DNA of 64,000 bases from Arthrobacter sp. CDRTa11 (GCF_026427775.1 NZ_CP044532.1:2542001-2606000); one strand, 5' to 3'. Positions 51,523 through 59,398 are shown, counted from the stretch's first letter. Translations and numbers: made by a program. Notes: generated by a model from the letters alone, not told the origin.

Positions 51523-52329
51523 GTGAACGCCATGAAGCCAAACACAGCCCAGACGGTCCCGGATGCGGGCGCGGCGAGGCTGAGAAGCGGTGCGTATAAC
51601 CTCATCGGAGACCGGGTGTACCGGCTGGGCGCAGACATCGAACTCGACGATCTGGTCAGTTGGTGCCCGCAGGGGCTTCGCACCAGGCAACCAGTCAACT
51701 GCTACCTGATAAAAGGAAATGATGCTTCGGTCCTGGTGGACACTGGTATCCGCCTCCATGAAGCCGAGGTCATCCGGCAGCTCGAGTCCCTGGTTGAGCC
51801 GGGGGAGCCACTCGTCGTCGTCCTGACCAGGACCGAGATGGAATGCTGCCTGAACCTTCCTGCCATTGAAGCCCGCTTCCGTGTGGAAGCTGTTTGGTAC
51901 ACAGGCGGAATAACGGTGCCAAGGTCGACGGCGGCGGCCCGCCGGATCATGGTCAGCCCGGGAACCTCGCTGGAATCGGAGGTAGCTGATGGCGTGACGC
52001 TGGAGTTCGTGTCGCCACTCATGCGGCTCCTCCCAACGCTGTGGATCTTTGACAAAGCCTCCGGTGCGCTCCTCACCTCGGATGCGTTCACACATGGCTC
52101 CTACACTCGTTCCGACGGCCTTTCCCGGCCTGAGGACGGGTTGCGGAAATTCCGTTGGTTCACTGAAGCGGACACCCGGGGCATCGCCGACGACGTTTCG
52201 AAGATAGTGCGGGAACGGAACGTGGCGGCAATAGGGCCAGGTTATGGCGGGCCGTTCCTTGGGCTTGAAGAATGTGCCGCCGAGGCGGACGCGCTGGCTT
52301 CAGCAATTCGAAAGTCAGGACTCCAATGA
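51523..52329 (+). CDS. flavodiiron-like MBL-fold protein with degenerate metal site (subunit A2)
   Basis: 268 aa from GTG 51523 (ATG 51532 is an alternative). Paralogue of A1: NCYLIKGNDASVLVDTGIRL, then VVLTRTEMECCLNLPAIEAR with Arg103-x-Glu105-x-Glu107-Cys108 in place of HxExDH. Arg in SPLMRLLPTLWIF, Asp in LLTSDAFTHGSY, and Tyr in AIGPGYGGPFLG (normally His). Immediately followed by B2 with a 4-bp overlap, repeating the A-B order of the first pair. Confidence 0.7.
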   Translation: MNAMKPNTAQTVPDAGAARLRSGAYNLIGDRVYRLGADIELDDLVSWCPQGLRTRQPVNCYLIKGNDASVLVDTGIRLHEAEVIRQLESLVEPGEPLVVVLTRTEMECCLNLPAIEARFRVEAVWYTGGITVPRSTAAARRIMVSPGTSLESEVADGVTLEFVSPLMRLLPTLWIFDKASGALLTSDAFTHGSYTRSDGLSRPEDGLRKFRWFTEADTRGIADDVSKIVRERNVAAIGPGYGGPFLGLEECAAEADALASAIRKSGLQ

Positions 52330-53150
52330 GCGGCGACATCACCGGGACGGACCTCACAGAAGGCCGGGTCATCGGCGACGGCGTCAGCTGGCTGGGTGGA
52401 TGCCTTTCGGCCAACGCGGAAGGCCAGGAAGTCCATTATCATGTCTCCGCCTATCTGGTGGTCGGGTCCCGGGCTTCGATCCTGGTGGACACGGGGGATC
52501 CGGCCCACCGGGATACCGTCCTGGCACAACTGGATCAAGCACTGGCCGGGCGTCCCCTGGACTTCATCTTCCCCACCCATCCGGAGATCCCGCATGCAGG
52601 CAATGTTCCAACCTTGTTGGCCCGGTACCCCTCGGCTCTCCTGGTCGGGGATATCCGGGACTACGCACTGCATTTCCCTGAATACCGGGATCGGCTCGTG
52701 GCCAAAGCCGCTGGGGAAGTCCTGGATCTTGGCGGCCGGGAATTCCGCTTTCTCCCGGCATTCATCCGGGATCTCGAGAACACCCTTTGGGGCCACGACT
52801 CTGGTGCAGGGATGATGTTTGTTTCCGATGGCTTTTCCTACATCCACGACATTCCTGCGCCGGATGACGACGAAGAGCCCGTGCATCTTCCGGGGCAGTG
52901 CCGCCTGCTCAGCAGCGAGATGCCGGTTCCGCCGACCGTGGACCAGGCCGCCTATGGAACCGGCAGGGCCCTCTACTGGACCAAGTTCGTCGATGTGGGA
53001 AAAGCCTTTCAAGGCATCGAAGAGACACTGGCGACATTTCCCACCAGGCTTATTGGCCCCGCGCACGGCAACGTCATAGACGACGTCGAAGGAATGTTGA
53101 GGACGTCGCTCGCCGCCCACCGAGAGGTCTATGAAGGGCTGGCATTGTAA
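52326..53150 (+). CDS. flavodiiron-like MBL-fold protein, more canonical partner (subunit B2)
   Basis: 274 aa from ATG 52326 (overlaps A2 stop). Paralogue of B1: SAYLVVGSRASILVDTGDPA, FIFPTHPEIPHAGNVPTLLA with His85-x-Glu87-x-Pro89-His90 at the same residue numbers as B1, Arg in AFIRDLENTLWGH, Asp in MFVSDGFSYIHD, His in LIGPAHGNVIDD. B1 and B2 share the ligand pattern exactly but differ widely elsewhere, so the pair duplicated long ago. Confidence 0.7.
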   Translation: MSGDITGTDLTEGRVIGDGVSWLGGCLSANAEGQEVHYHVSAYLVVGSRASILVDTGDPAHRDTVLAQLDQALAGRPLDFIFPTHPEIPHAGNVPTLLARYPSALLVGDIRDYALHFPEYRDRLVAKAAGEVLDLGGREFRFLPAFIRDLENTLWGHDSGAGMMFVSDGFSYIHDIPAPDDDEEPVHLPGQCRLLSSEMPVPPTVDQAAYGTGRALYWTKFVDVGKAFQGIEETLATFPTRLIGPAHGNVIDDVEGMLRTSLAAHREVYEGLAL

Positions 53151-53176
53151 AGTGAAGACTCGTCAATATAATGAAA
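53143..53176 (+). promoter_or_regulatory. promoter with island motif upstream of the first PuuE-like gene
   Basis: GTCAATATAATGAA (53162-53175) contains a perfect -10 TATAAT (53167-53172); TTGTAA at 53145-53150 is 16 bp upstream. A second weak motif ending in GTGAA sits exactly 19 bp upstream (53143-53156). Confidence 0.6.
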
Positions 53177-53208
53177 ACGATATGCCACGAACACCAAGGA
53201 GTGAAACA

Positions 53209-54141
53209 ATGCGGGACCTGATTGGATACGGGGAGAACCCTCCCGTTGTTACGTGGCCCCATGGCGCCAAGGTGGCTGTTTCCATGGTGCTGAACTACGA
53301 GGAGGGGGCAGAGAGCTCCATCGAAGCCGGTGACGAGCGGGACGAGGATGTATCGATCTTCGGCGGCTGGTCCGCGGATCCCTCGCGCCGGAGCCTGATG
53401 AAGGAGTCCTTCTTCGAATACGGCAGCCGTGTGGGGATCTGGCGCTACCTCGGCATGTTCCGCGAGTACAGCATCCCGGCAACTGTCATGGCTTGCGGGG
53501 CTGCCCTTGAAAGGAACCCTGAGGCGGCCCGTGCAATCGTGCGGGATGGTCATGAGATCTGCGCCCACGGCTACAAGTGGCGTGGCACTGTGGGTATGAC
53601 GCCGGCAGAGGAGCAGGCTGAACTTCGCAAGGCACTGGCAGCCATTGAGACTGTATCGGGCGTAAAGCCGGTGGGATGGTACGTCCGGGAAGGCATCACG
53701 GAGAACACCCGGGCCCTTCTTGTCCAGGAAGGCTTTCTTTACGACTCCAACTCATACGCCGATGACCTTCCCTACCATGTGCAGGCAGGTTCTTCGAAGC
53801 ATCTGGTGGTCCCTTACTCGGGGGACACCAATGATGCCCGTTTCTGGGGAAATGGCAGCTTAGGCACCTCAGAAGACTTCTTCAACGTTCTGAAGGACAC
53901 CCTCGATTGCCTCCTGATCGAGGGGGAGACCGTACCGAAGATGATGTCCGTAGGGCTGCACTTGAGGATCGGCGGCCGCCCCAGCGTGGCGCATGGGGTT
54001 CGTCGATTCCTTGAGTATGCGCTGGCCCAGGATGGCGTTTGGTTTGCTACCCGCGAGGACATCGCCCGTTGGTGGATTGAGCACCCGCCGGTCCCGGCGG
54101 ACGCTGTCCGGTCTGAATCAGCATTTGAAGGCGTGGCATGA
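53209..54141 (+). CDS. PuuE-like polysaccharide deacetylase family protein, copy 1
   Basis: 310 aa from ATG 53209 (AAGGAG 8 bp upstream; also downstream of the promoter at 53167). NodB-fold protein of the PuuE/cyclic-imidase group: VAVSMVLNYEEGAESSIEAG, FFEYGSRVGIWRYLGMF, the DGHEICAHGYKWRG metal/active-site block, GVKPVGWYVREGITENTRAL and LRIGGRPSVAHGVRRFLEYA. PuuE opens allantoin; relatives open other cyclic amides. Followed by the cupin gene (4-bp overlap). Confidence 0.85.
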   Translation: MRDLIGYGENPPVVTWPHGAKVAVSMVLNYEEGAESSIEAGDERDEDVSIFGGWSADPSRRSLMKESFFEYGSRVGIWRYLGMFREYSIPATVMACGAALERNPEAARAIVRDGHEICAHGYKWRGTVGMTPAEEQAELRKALAAIETVSGVKPVGWYVREGITENTRALLVQEGFLYDSNSYADDLPYHVQAGSSKHLVVPYSGDTNDARFWGNGSLGTSEDFFNVLKDTLDCLLIEGETVPKMMSVGLHLRIGGRPSVAHGVRRFLEYALAQDGVWFATREDIARWWIEHPPVPADAVRSESAFEGVA

Positions 54142-54563
54142 AACAGGGAAGGGGCGAAACGTCCGTGATCAATCTGGAAAAGCTCGTCCACAACGTCCAT
54201 GAGCAAGGCTTCCAACCCCTGGAGAAGATTGGGCTAAAGGGTCAACAGGACCAAGGGCTGGTCAGCACGCTCATTTCCAGGGACCTCAGTGGCTCCGATG
54301 ACCTATGTGTCAGCTGGGGAAGGATCCTCCCAGGGCAGCACCACCTGTGCCACCACCATCCGGATGCCTCAGAGTTCTACGTTGTGCTTAAAGGGGCTCC
54401 CATTGTCCACTTGGGCGACACGACGTACAGAGCCAAGCCGGGCGACGGTATCTATATTCCGCGGGGGACGACTCATGGCATCACCAACGACAGCCAGGAG
54501 AACGTGGACCTGGTGGTGGGAGTCAGCAAGCCGGCGGACTGGCAATTCGTACCGGACGAGTGA
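54138..54563 (+). CDS. small cupin-domain protein
   Basis: 141 aa, a single cupin. Motif 1 LCHHHPDASEFYVVLKG (HxH...E) and motif 2 PGDGIYIPRGTTHGITNDSQ supply metal ligands. Starts at ATG 54138 inside the previous stop; GTG 54165 is an alternative. Could be an isomerase or a ureidoglycolate-lyase-like enzyme; not resolvable from sequence. Located between the PuuE-like and aldolase genes. Confidence 0.8.
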   Translation: MKQGRGETSVINLEKLVHNVHEQGFQPLEKIGLKGQQDQGLVSTLISRDLSGSDDLCVSWGRILPGQHHLCHHHPDASEFYVVLKGAPIVHLGDTTYRAKPGDGIYIPRGTTHGITNDSQENVDLVVGVSKPADWQFVPDE

Positions 54564-54614
54564 CCAAGTCTTTCCGCTCCACGTATACCCCCGCACAATA
54601 AAAGGAGGAGCATC

Positions 54615-55337
54615 ATGACTCTGCAGTCCGGGATTGCACCCAAGAGGAGTGTTGGGATCATCACCGCTGATCCGACTCCCACCCTGCTCGCACTCCTCGC
54701 ACATGCTGCCGTGGACTTCGTAGTTCTCGATGCTGAGCAGACCGGGATGACAGTTAACCAGTGTGCTGACGTTGTGCAGCGTCTTGCGGGCTCCGGGGTT
54801 CACGTAGCAGTGCGCGTGCCGGACCTTCAGGTGAACACGCTCGTGGCTTTCGCGAACACTGGGGTCGCGGAGATCGTGTTGCCCCAGGTGCGGACTGTGG
54901 ACGAACTGGAACAGGCCCAGGTGGCTACAACGTACGCACCGGCTGGTTCCCGCCCAAAGCAGGTAACTCCGGCTTCAGCGTTTGGCAAGGACTTTTCCCG
55001 CGCTCCCTTGCTGACTGTCCTTTTCGAAACAGTGGAAGCCGTGAACCGGGTGAAGGAATTTACCGCAAGTGAGGCCTTTGGCGGCGGATGGGTGGGTCCG
55101 ACTGATCTTGCCGCCGATCTCTACCGACACGGAGATCCGCGGCCGGAGGCAGTGCAGGAGGCTGTTCAGCGCGTAGTGGATGTCATTTCCGCAGTAGGTG
55201 GCAGCATCGGTCTCCCAGCGCCGGGCATAGCCTCGGCAACCAGCGTCTTTGACCGGGGAGCTGATCGCTGCGCAGTCTACTGGGAAAAGGAGTTGGGCGT
55301 GGTGCTCACCGGCTATGCAGAATCGCGTAACGCGTGA
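54615..55337 (+). CDS. HpcH/HpaI-type aldolase family protein
   Basis: 240 aa from ATG 54615 (AAGGAGG upstream). Barrel of the class II HpcH/HpaI/CitE superfamily: VGIITADPTPTLLALLAHAA, DFVVLDAEQTGMTVNQCADV, AVRVPDLQVNTLVAFANTGV, VLPQVRTVDELEQA and WVGPTDLAADLYRHG. Such enzymes cleave or form C-C bonds next to a keto acid or a thioester. It may process the carbon skeleton left after deamination. Confidence 0.82.
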   Translation: MTLQSGIAPKRSVGIITADPTPTLLALLAHAAVDFVVLDAEQTGMTVNQCADVVQRLAGSGVHVAVRVPDLQVNTLVAFANTGVAEIVLPQVRTVDELEQAQVATTYAPAGSRPKQVTPASAFGKDFSRAPLLTVLFETVEAVNRVKEFTASEAFGGGWVGPTDLAADLYRHGDPRPEAVQEAVQRVVDVISAVGGSIGLPAPGIASATSVFDRGADRCAVYWEKELGVVLTGYAESRNA

Positions 55338-55404
55338 CGTACTTTGGGCGGGCTGGCAGGAGTCAAAAAACCCTTGCATTGCATGCCTCCTGCGCCTGAT
55401 CATC

Positions 55405-55418
55405 TTCGATATACTGAC
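55405..55418 (+). promoter_or_regulatory. island motif at the XRE-cupin promoter
   Basis: TTCGATATACTGAC overlaps a good -10 (TATACT, 55410-55415), 31 bp before the GTG start of the regulator gene, consistent with autorepression. Confidence 0.6.
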
Positions 55419-55448
55419 GGACAGCCAAGGACTAATGAAGGAGTCGTT

Positions 55449-56066
55449 GTGGAAGCCACAGAGACAGCAAGCAATGAGGCAACCGAATCGGTCGAACGCG
55501 ACTTCTGGATCACCCACCTCGGAGCAATGGTGAAACAGCAGCGGCTGGGGAGGTTCACGGTTGAGGAACTGGCGGAGCGGGCGGGCATCAGTGCTGGGCT
55601 GATCAGCCAGATCGAGCGGGGTATCGGCAATCCCTCATTCGCTACGCTCCTACGCCTGGCGAATTCACTGGACCTGCCGTTGGCCAGTATGTTTACCGAC
55701 CCCAACGACGGCGAAGACCACATGCTGGTTCGCCGCGCAGACAGGCGGCGGATAGAGATCCCCTCGCAGGGGATCATCATGGAGCTGATCGTTCCCGATG
55801 CCGAGCGGAAGCTCGGAGTCATCACCATGACAATCCCCGCAAACTTCGACGGCTCCCACGTCCCGCACTCCCATGAGGGGGAAGAGTGTGTCATTCTCCA
55901 AGCCGGCACGCTGGTCGCAACTATTGGAGGCAGGGACTTCGTTCTTGAAACGGGGGACAGCCTGACCTACGACGCTTCCCTTCCACACTGGTGGAGCAAC
56001 CACACGAGTTCGGCTGCGGTAATGCTCGCTATCTCCACCCCTCCTTCCCTGGGCAAGGCCCACTAG
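55449..56066 (+). CDS. XRE family regulator with C-terminal cupin
   Basis: 205 aa from GTG 55449 (AAGGAG 6 bp upstream). HTH_3 domain at about residues 25-85: FTVEELAERAGISAGLISQI, ERGIGNPSFATLLRLANSLD. Cupin sensor domain at about 125-195: VPHSHEGEECVILQAGTLVA, TGDSLTYDASLPHWWSNHT. PuuR-like architecture, typical of repressors of amine and amino-acid catabolism. It is the only regulator in the 39949-60801 island and the likely reader of TTCRATAnnnTGAA. Confidence 0.9.
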   Translation: MEATETASNEATESVERDFWITHLGAMVKQQRLGRFTVEELAERAGISAGLISQIERGIGNPSFATLLRLANSLDLPLASMFTDPNDGEDHMLVRRADRRRIEIPSQGIIMELIVPDAERKLGVITMTIPANFDGSHVPHSHEGEECVILQAGTLVATIGGRDFVLETGDSLTYDASLPHWWSNHTSSAAVMLAISTPPSLGKAH

Positions 56067-56070
56067 GGGC

Positions 56071-56790
56071 ATGGACGTCCCCGGGCCGAAATCGCGACTG
56101 GGCATTCTTGTGCCCTCATCAAACTCAAATGCGGAGTCGATGACCGCCGCTGTCCTGGCGCAGCAGCCCGACCTTGGAGTCCACTACAGCCGGTTCCGGC
56201 TGCCGCCAAACCTCGACGACGCCGTCGACCTGAGCGTGCTGGGCGCCGCCCCCGCACTGCTTGCCGAAGCGGAGATAGACGCGGCTGCCTTTCACGGAAC
56301 CTCCGGCTCATGGACAGGCATCGACGGCGACCGCGCCCTCTGCCAAGAACTAAAAGATGTCACCGGCGCTCCCGCAACCACAGCTTCGCTTGCCATTCTT
56401 GAGGCTTGCAGCGCGCTCGCGGTGAGCCGTATCGCCGTCGTATTTCCGGGTCCGCTTGGCATTGCCAACATGATCCAGCGAGAGTACGCCGGCCACGGCG
56501 TGAACGTCATCGCTGTCTCCGTGCCGGCCTACACCATGTCAAACCCTGAGATCTCCAGGCTGGGCCACAGCGATATTCAGAACCTGATGCTGCCGGCGTT
56601 TGAGTACGACGCCGAGGCAGTAGTTTGCGTGGGGACAAATCTGCGCTCGGGGTATCTAGCGGCCGATTTGGAGCGGCGTTTCGGGGTGCCGGTTATCGAT
56701 AGTGCGCTTGCCACGCTCTGGCAGCTGCTTCGGGTCGCCGGAGTTGGCCGGCCGATCCAGGGGTGGGGAAAGCTGCTGGCAGCGTCTTAG
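56071..56790 (+). CDS. Asp/Glu racemase superfamily protein with one catalytic Cys (AMDase/maleate isomerase-like)
   Basis: 239 aa. RLGILVPSSNSNAESM is the N-terminal mark of the maleate isomerase/arylmalonate decarboxylase group. The first catalytic position, Cys in maleate isomerase (ACTSGS), is Gly here (FHGTSGSWTG), while the second Cys is kept (VVCVGTNLRSGYLAADLE). One-Cys members are decarboxylases such as AMDase, so it may decarboxylate or isomerise a malonate-like intermediate. Follows the regulator gene by 4 bp; convergent with the second PuuE-like gene. Confidence 0.72.
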   Translation: MDVPGPKSRLGILVPSSNSNAESMTAAVLAQQPDLGVHYSRFRLPPNLDDAVDLSVLGAAPALLAEAEIDAAAFHGTSGSWTGIDGDRALCQELKDVTGAPATTASLAILEACSALAVSRIAVVFPGPLGIANMIQREYAGHGVNVIAVSVPAYTMSNPEISRLGHSDIQNLMLPAFEYDAEAVVCVGTNLRSGYLAADLERRFGVPVIDSALATLWQLLRVAGVGRPIQGWGKLLAAS

Positions 56791-56831
56791 GCGCAGCTTG
56801 GGTGAAGCGCCCGCGTCAGTTGGCGGGCTGG

Positions 56832-57737
56832 TTACCTGGAAGCCTTTTCCATGGTCTTCAACCAGGCGCTGACAATCTCCACGCGTGTAGCGAACCAGAC
56901 CGGCTTGCCCCGAGCGTGCGTGAGGTACTTATCCACGGCGCCTGCGTAGGCAGGCCTTCCGATGAGTCGTGGATGAAGTCCCACACTCATGACCGAAGCG
57001 CCGCTCCGTGCGTCGACAAGCATCATTTCGAGGGCTCCCACGAGGTGATTGGCGAACGAATCGCCGGTGGGAAACTGCCTGAGCAGGCCCGAATCGTTGG
57101 TGTCTCCGGCATACGGCAGCACCGGGAGGCGAGGATTCTCCGGTCCTGATCCCCAATGGGGGAGATCGTCGTTAAAACTGTTCGACTCGTACGCGAATCC
57201 TTCGTCCGCCAGCAGCCGCCTCGTTCCGGGCTTGAGCCCGTCGCGGGAATACCAGGTGGTGGGTTCACGCCCTGTGGCGGCTTTGATCGACTCGCAGGAA
57301 GACGCTACTAACCGCGCTTCTTCCTCGTCAGTGAGACCGGTATGGGTGTCCCACTGGTAGCCATGGTCAGCAATCTCATGGCCGTCGCGCACCAGCGCCG
57401 CACCGATTTCCGGATTTAGCTGGAGCGCCATTGCGCAGCAGAACGCGGTGGCCCGGACATCGTGCTTCCGAAGGATTCTCAGCAGCCGCCAGATGCCGGC
57501 CCGGGAGCCGTATTCGAAGGCGGACTCCAGCGTGAGATTCCGCTCTGCCGATGCCCGGGCCGGGATCCAGTGCGCACCCAGGTCATTGGCGGGATCGCCC
57601 CGCGCAATGCTTCGCTCCGCGCCTTCCTCAACATTGATAACAAGGGACACGGCGACGCGCGCATCTCCGGGCCAGAGGAACTCGGGGGGAGACTCACCAT
57701 AGCCAATGAAGTCGCGGGAGGAACTCGATTGGGCCAT
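56832..57737 (-). CDS. PuuE-like polysaccharide deacetylase family protein, copy 2
   Basis: 301 aa from ATG 57737 (GGAGAG upstream; the frame is open much further but through the divergent promoter). Same family as 53209-54141: RDFIGYGESPPEFLWPGDAR, VAVSLVINVEEGAERSIARG, SAFEYGSRAGIWRLLRILRK, DGHEIADHGYQWDTHTG, GLHPRLIGRPAYAGAVDKYL. Two divergent copies in one island suggest successive or alternative cyclic amide substrates. Confidence 0.85.
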   Translation of the reverse strand: MAQSSSSRDFIGYGESPPEFLWPGDARVAVSLVINVEEGAERSIARGDPANDLGAHWIPARASAERNLTLESAFEYGSRAGIWRLLRILRKHDVRATAFCCAMALQLNPEIGAALVRDGHEIADHGYQWDTHTGLTDEEEARLVASSCESIKAATGREPTTWYSRDGLKPGTRRLLADEGFAYESNSFNDDLPHWGSGPENPRLPVLPYAGDTNDSGLLRQFPTGDSFANHLVGALEMMLVDARSGASVMSVGLHPRLIGRPAYAGAVDKYLTHARGKPVWFATRVEIVSAWLKTMEKASR

Positions 57738-57777
57738 TTCTGCACTCTCCTTCGAGGGTTCCGAAAACGTGGAAGCG

Positions 57778-57810
57778 GACGCTATAGTGAAGCAACTTCG
57801 ATATGATGAA
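57778..57810. promoter_or_regulatory. tandem island motifs between divergent PuuE-like and amidohydrolase genes
   Basis: TTCGATATGATGAA at 57797-57810 matches all fixed positions of the motif and overlaps a -10-like TATGAT (57802-57807). GACGCTATAGTGAA lies exactly 19 bp upstream (57778-57791). They sit in the 93-bp gap between start codons, able to control both directions. Confidence 0.6.
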
Positions 57811-57830
57811 AATAGCGCAGGAGGAAGCAG

Positions 57831-59204
57831 ATGTCCACGCTTATTCGGGACGGCACCGTTGTCACCGGTGACGGCAGCGGAGTGATCACCTCGGGGGCTG
57901 TTGTGATTCGCGACGGGCGGATCGTTGAAGTAGCGGAGCGCTGGAGCCCGGAGACGGACTTCGAGGGAGAAACCATCGACGCCAGCGGTTGCCTGGTGAT
58001 GCCTGGCCTGATTAATTGCCACACTCATGGTGTGACGCCCGGTGCCCTCTTTCCGAGCGCCGCGGCCGCTCTGCCGGAGGAGAAGTGGATGGGCAACCTT
58101 GACCGCCACCTCCTAGCCGGCACAACCACTGTCCTTAACCTTTGCGGCTTCGCCAGCATGGAAGACGTCCGTGTGGCTGACCGTCGCCATGCCGTCCATG
58201 TGCGTGGGGCAACAACCCACCTTCCGGAATGCCTTGTAGCTGCATCAATGGCGGATGGAGGAGGCCTGACCCCGCAGGTGCGTGGGCTGACTGTTGAAAG
58301 GATGCTTGAAGACGGAGCCATTGCAATCGGCGAACTTGGGGGAGGGCAAACGCTCGGCGGAGGAGGCCAGGACCTTGTCTATATCCCGGCTGCCATCGAG
58401 AAGCTGACCGGAGTCCGAATTTCAATCTCCCAGTCGCGGCGGATCAAGGAAGCAGTCCTGGGCCGGTTTATCGACGTCGAGGCTTTTGACCAGGCTGAAC
58501 TGACAGCTGCGGCCCAAGACGCCGGACTATCCGGCCGCATCACGATTGAGGCGCTAAAAACGCTGGTGGCGGAGTGCGTGCTGCCGTCATTCGTTCCTGC
58601 CATCAATGGCATCAGGGAGGGAGTGATCGAGTCGGCCCGGTTCGGTGTACCGGCCATCGTGCACAGTGCGTCTGCAACCTCAAAGGTGCTGCGGGAGCTG
58701 ATGACGGAAACCCACGGAAACGGAATGCAAGTGATAGCAGCGCACGCCAATCACCCATCCCACACTCCTTCTGAAGCCCGGGAGCTGGCTGCATTGGGCC
58801 GGGATTACGGCTGGGCTGCCGAGGCATCAGTTTTTGACCTTTTGCACCGTAAGCACACCGTCACAACTCGGGAGCATTGGGATCTGCTCCTCAGCAGCCC
58901 GAACCTGGTTTCAGTCCTTGGCACTGACTATGGGCGGGATGGAGAACACGACGAACTCATCTCAGCGGTACAGGACGTGATGTCCCGGGGCCATCGGACG
59001 CTCGCAGGCGCCATTGCTATGGCCACCTCTGCAGTGGCCGCACTGATTCCGGGGATCGCGCCAAACAGCGGCACGCTGGAAGCCGGCCGTATGGGGGATG
59101 TTGTTGTGACAAACTCGGAGGATTTTCGCGACGTGCGGTTCGTCTTTGTTGACGGCGTCTGTGTGGTCAGGGATGGACACCTTACATCAGAGGCACACAG
59201 ATGA
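57831..59204 (+). CDS. amidohydrolase superfamily protein
   Basis: 457 aa from ATG 57831 (AGGAGGAAGC upstream). TIM-barrel metal enzyme: VMPGLINCHTHGVTP (first metal pair), a central IAIGELGGGQTLGGGG, AIVHSASATSKVLRELM, VIAAHANHPSHTPSEA, and the catalytic Asp in SVLGTDYGRDGEH. Subfamily not recognised, somewhat reminiscent of enamidases and imidazolonepropionase-like hydrolases. Predicted to hydrolyse a C-N bond. Overlaps the following small ORF by 4 bp. Confidence 0.85.
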   Translation: MSTLIRDGTVVTGDGSGVITSGAVVIRDGRIVEVAERWSPETDFEGETIDASGCLVMPGLINCHTHGVTPGALFPSAAAALPEEKWMGNLDRHLLAGTTTVLNLCGFASMEDVRVADRRHAVHVRGATTHLPECLVAASMADGGGLTPQVRGLTVERMLEDGAIAIGELGGGQTLGGGGQDLVYIPAAIEKLTGVRISISQSRRIKEAVLGRFIDVEAFDQAELTAAAQDAGLSGRITIEALKTLVAECVLPSFVPAINGIREGVIESARFGVPAIVHSASATSKVLRELMTETHGNGMQVIAAHANHPSHTPSEARELAALGRDYGWAAEASVFDLLHRKHTVTTREHWDLLLSSPNLVSVLGTDYGRDGEHDELISAVQDVMSRGHRTLAGAIAMATSAVAALIPGIAPNSGTLEAGRMGDVVVTNSEDFRDVRFVFVDGVCVVRDGHLTSEAHR

Positions 59205-59398
59205 TCCAGCCTGAAGACTCGCGCGAAGTGCGGGAAAGCCAGCATTTCAAGATCATCAGCGAGATCGTCGGCGATGCCATCGCCCGGGACGATCTGCCCG
59301 CGGTGGAACGTGCCTATACCGATTTCCGCAGCGGCATGGACCAGCTCCGCAGGACCTTCGAAAGCGTCAGGGCAGAAGAAGAACGGGACCAGCAATGA
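59201..59398 (+). CDS. small helical protein between amidohydrolase and amidase
   Basis: 65 aa, charged and predicted helical (SQHFKIISEIVGDAIARDD, RAYTDFRSGMDQLRRTFESV). ATG 59201 overlaps the amidohydrolase stop and its own stop overlaps the amidase start (ATGA on both sides), strong evidence that it is a translated gene. I do not recognise the family. Size and position recall GatC and AtzG, small partners of amidase-signature enzymes, so it may be a subunit of the next gene product. Confidence 0.7.
   Translation: MIQPEDSREVRESQHFKIISEIVGDAIARDDLPAVERAYTDFRSGMDQLRRTFESVRAEEERDQQ

Noticed and set aside
47457..53150. Ordinary glyoxalase II or quorum-quenching lactonase for the MBL-fold genes
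   Set aside because: The HxHxDH motif of those enzymes is absent; the pattern HxExPH plus the position of the later Asp and His fits the flavodiiron-type fold better.
50835..56790. Nicotinate-type maleamate to maleate to fumarate pathway (NicF plus NicE)
   Set aside because: An isochorismatase-like amidase and a maleate-isomerase-like protein are both present, but the latter lacks the first catalytic Cys, and no ring hydroxylase or ring-cleaving dioxygenase is encoded nearby.
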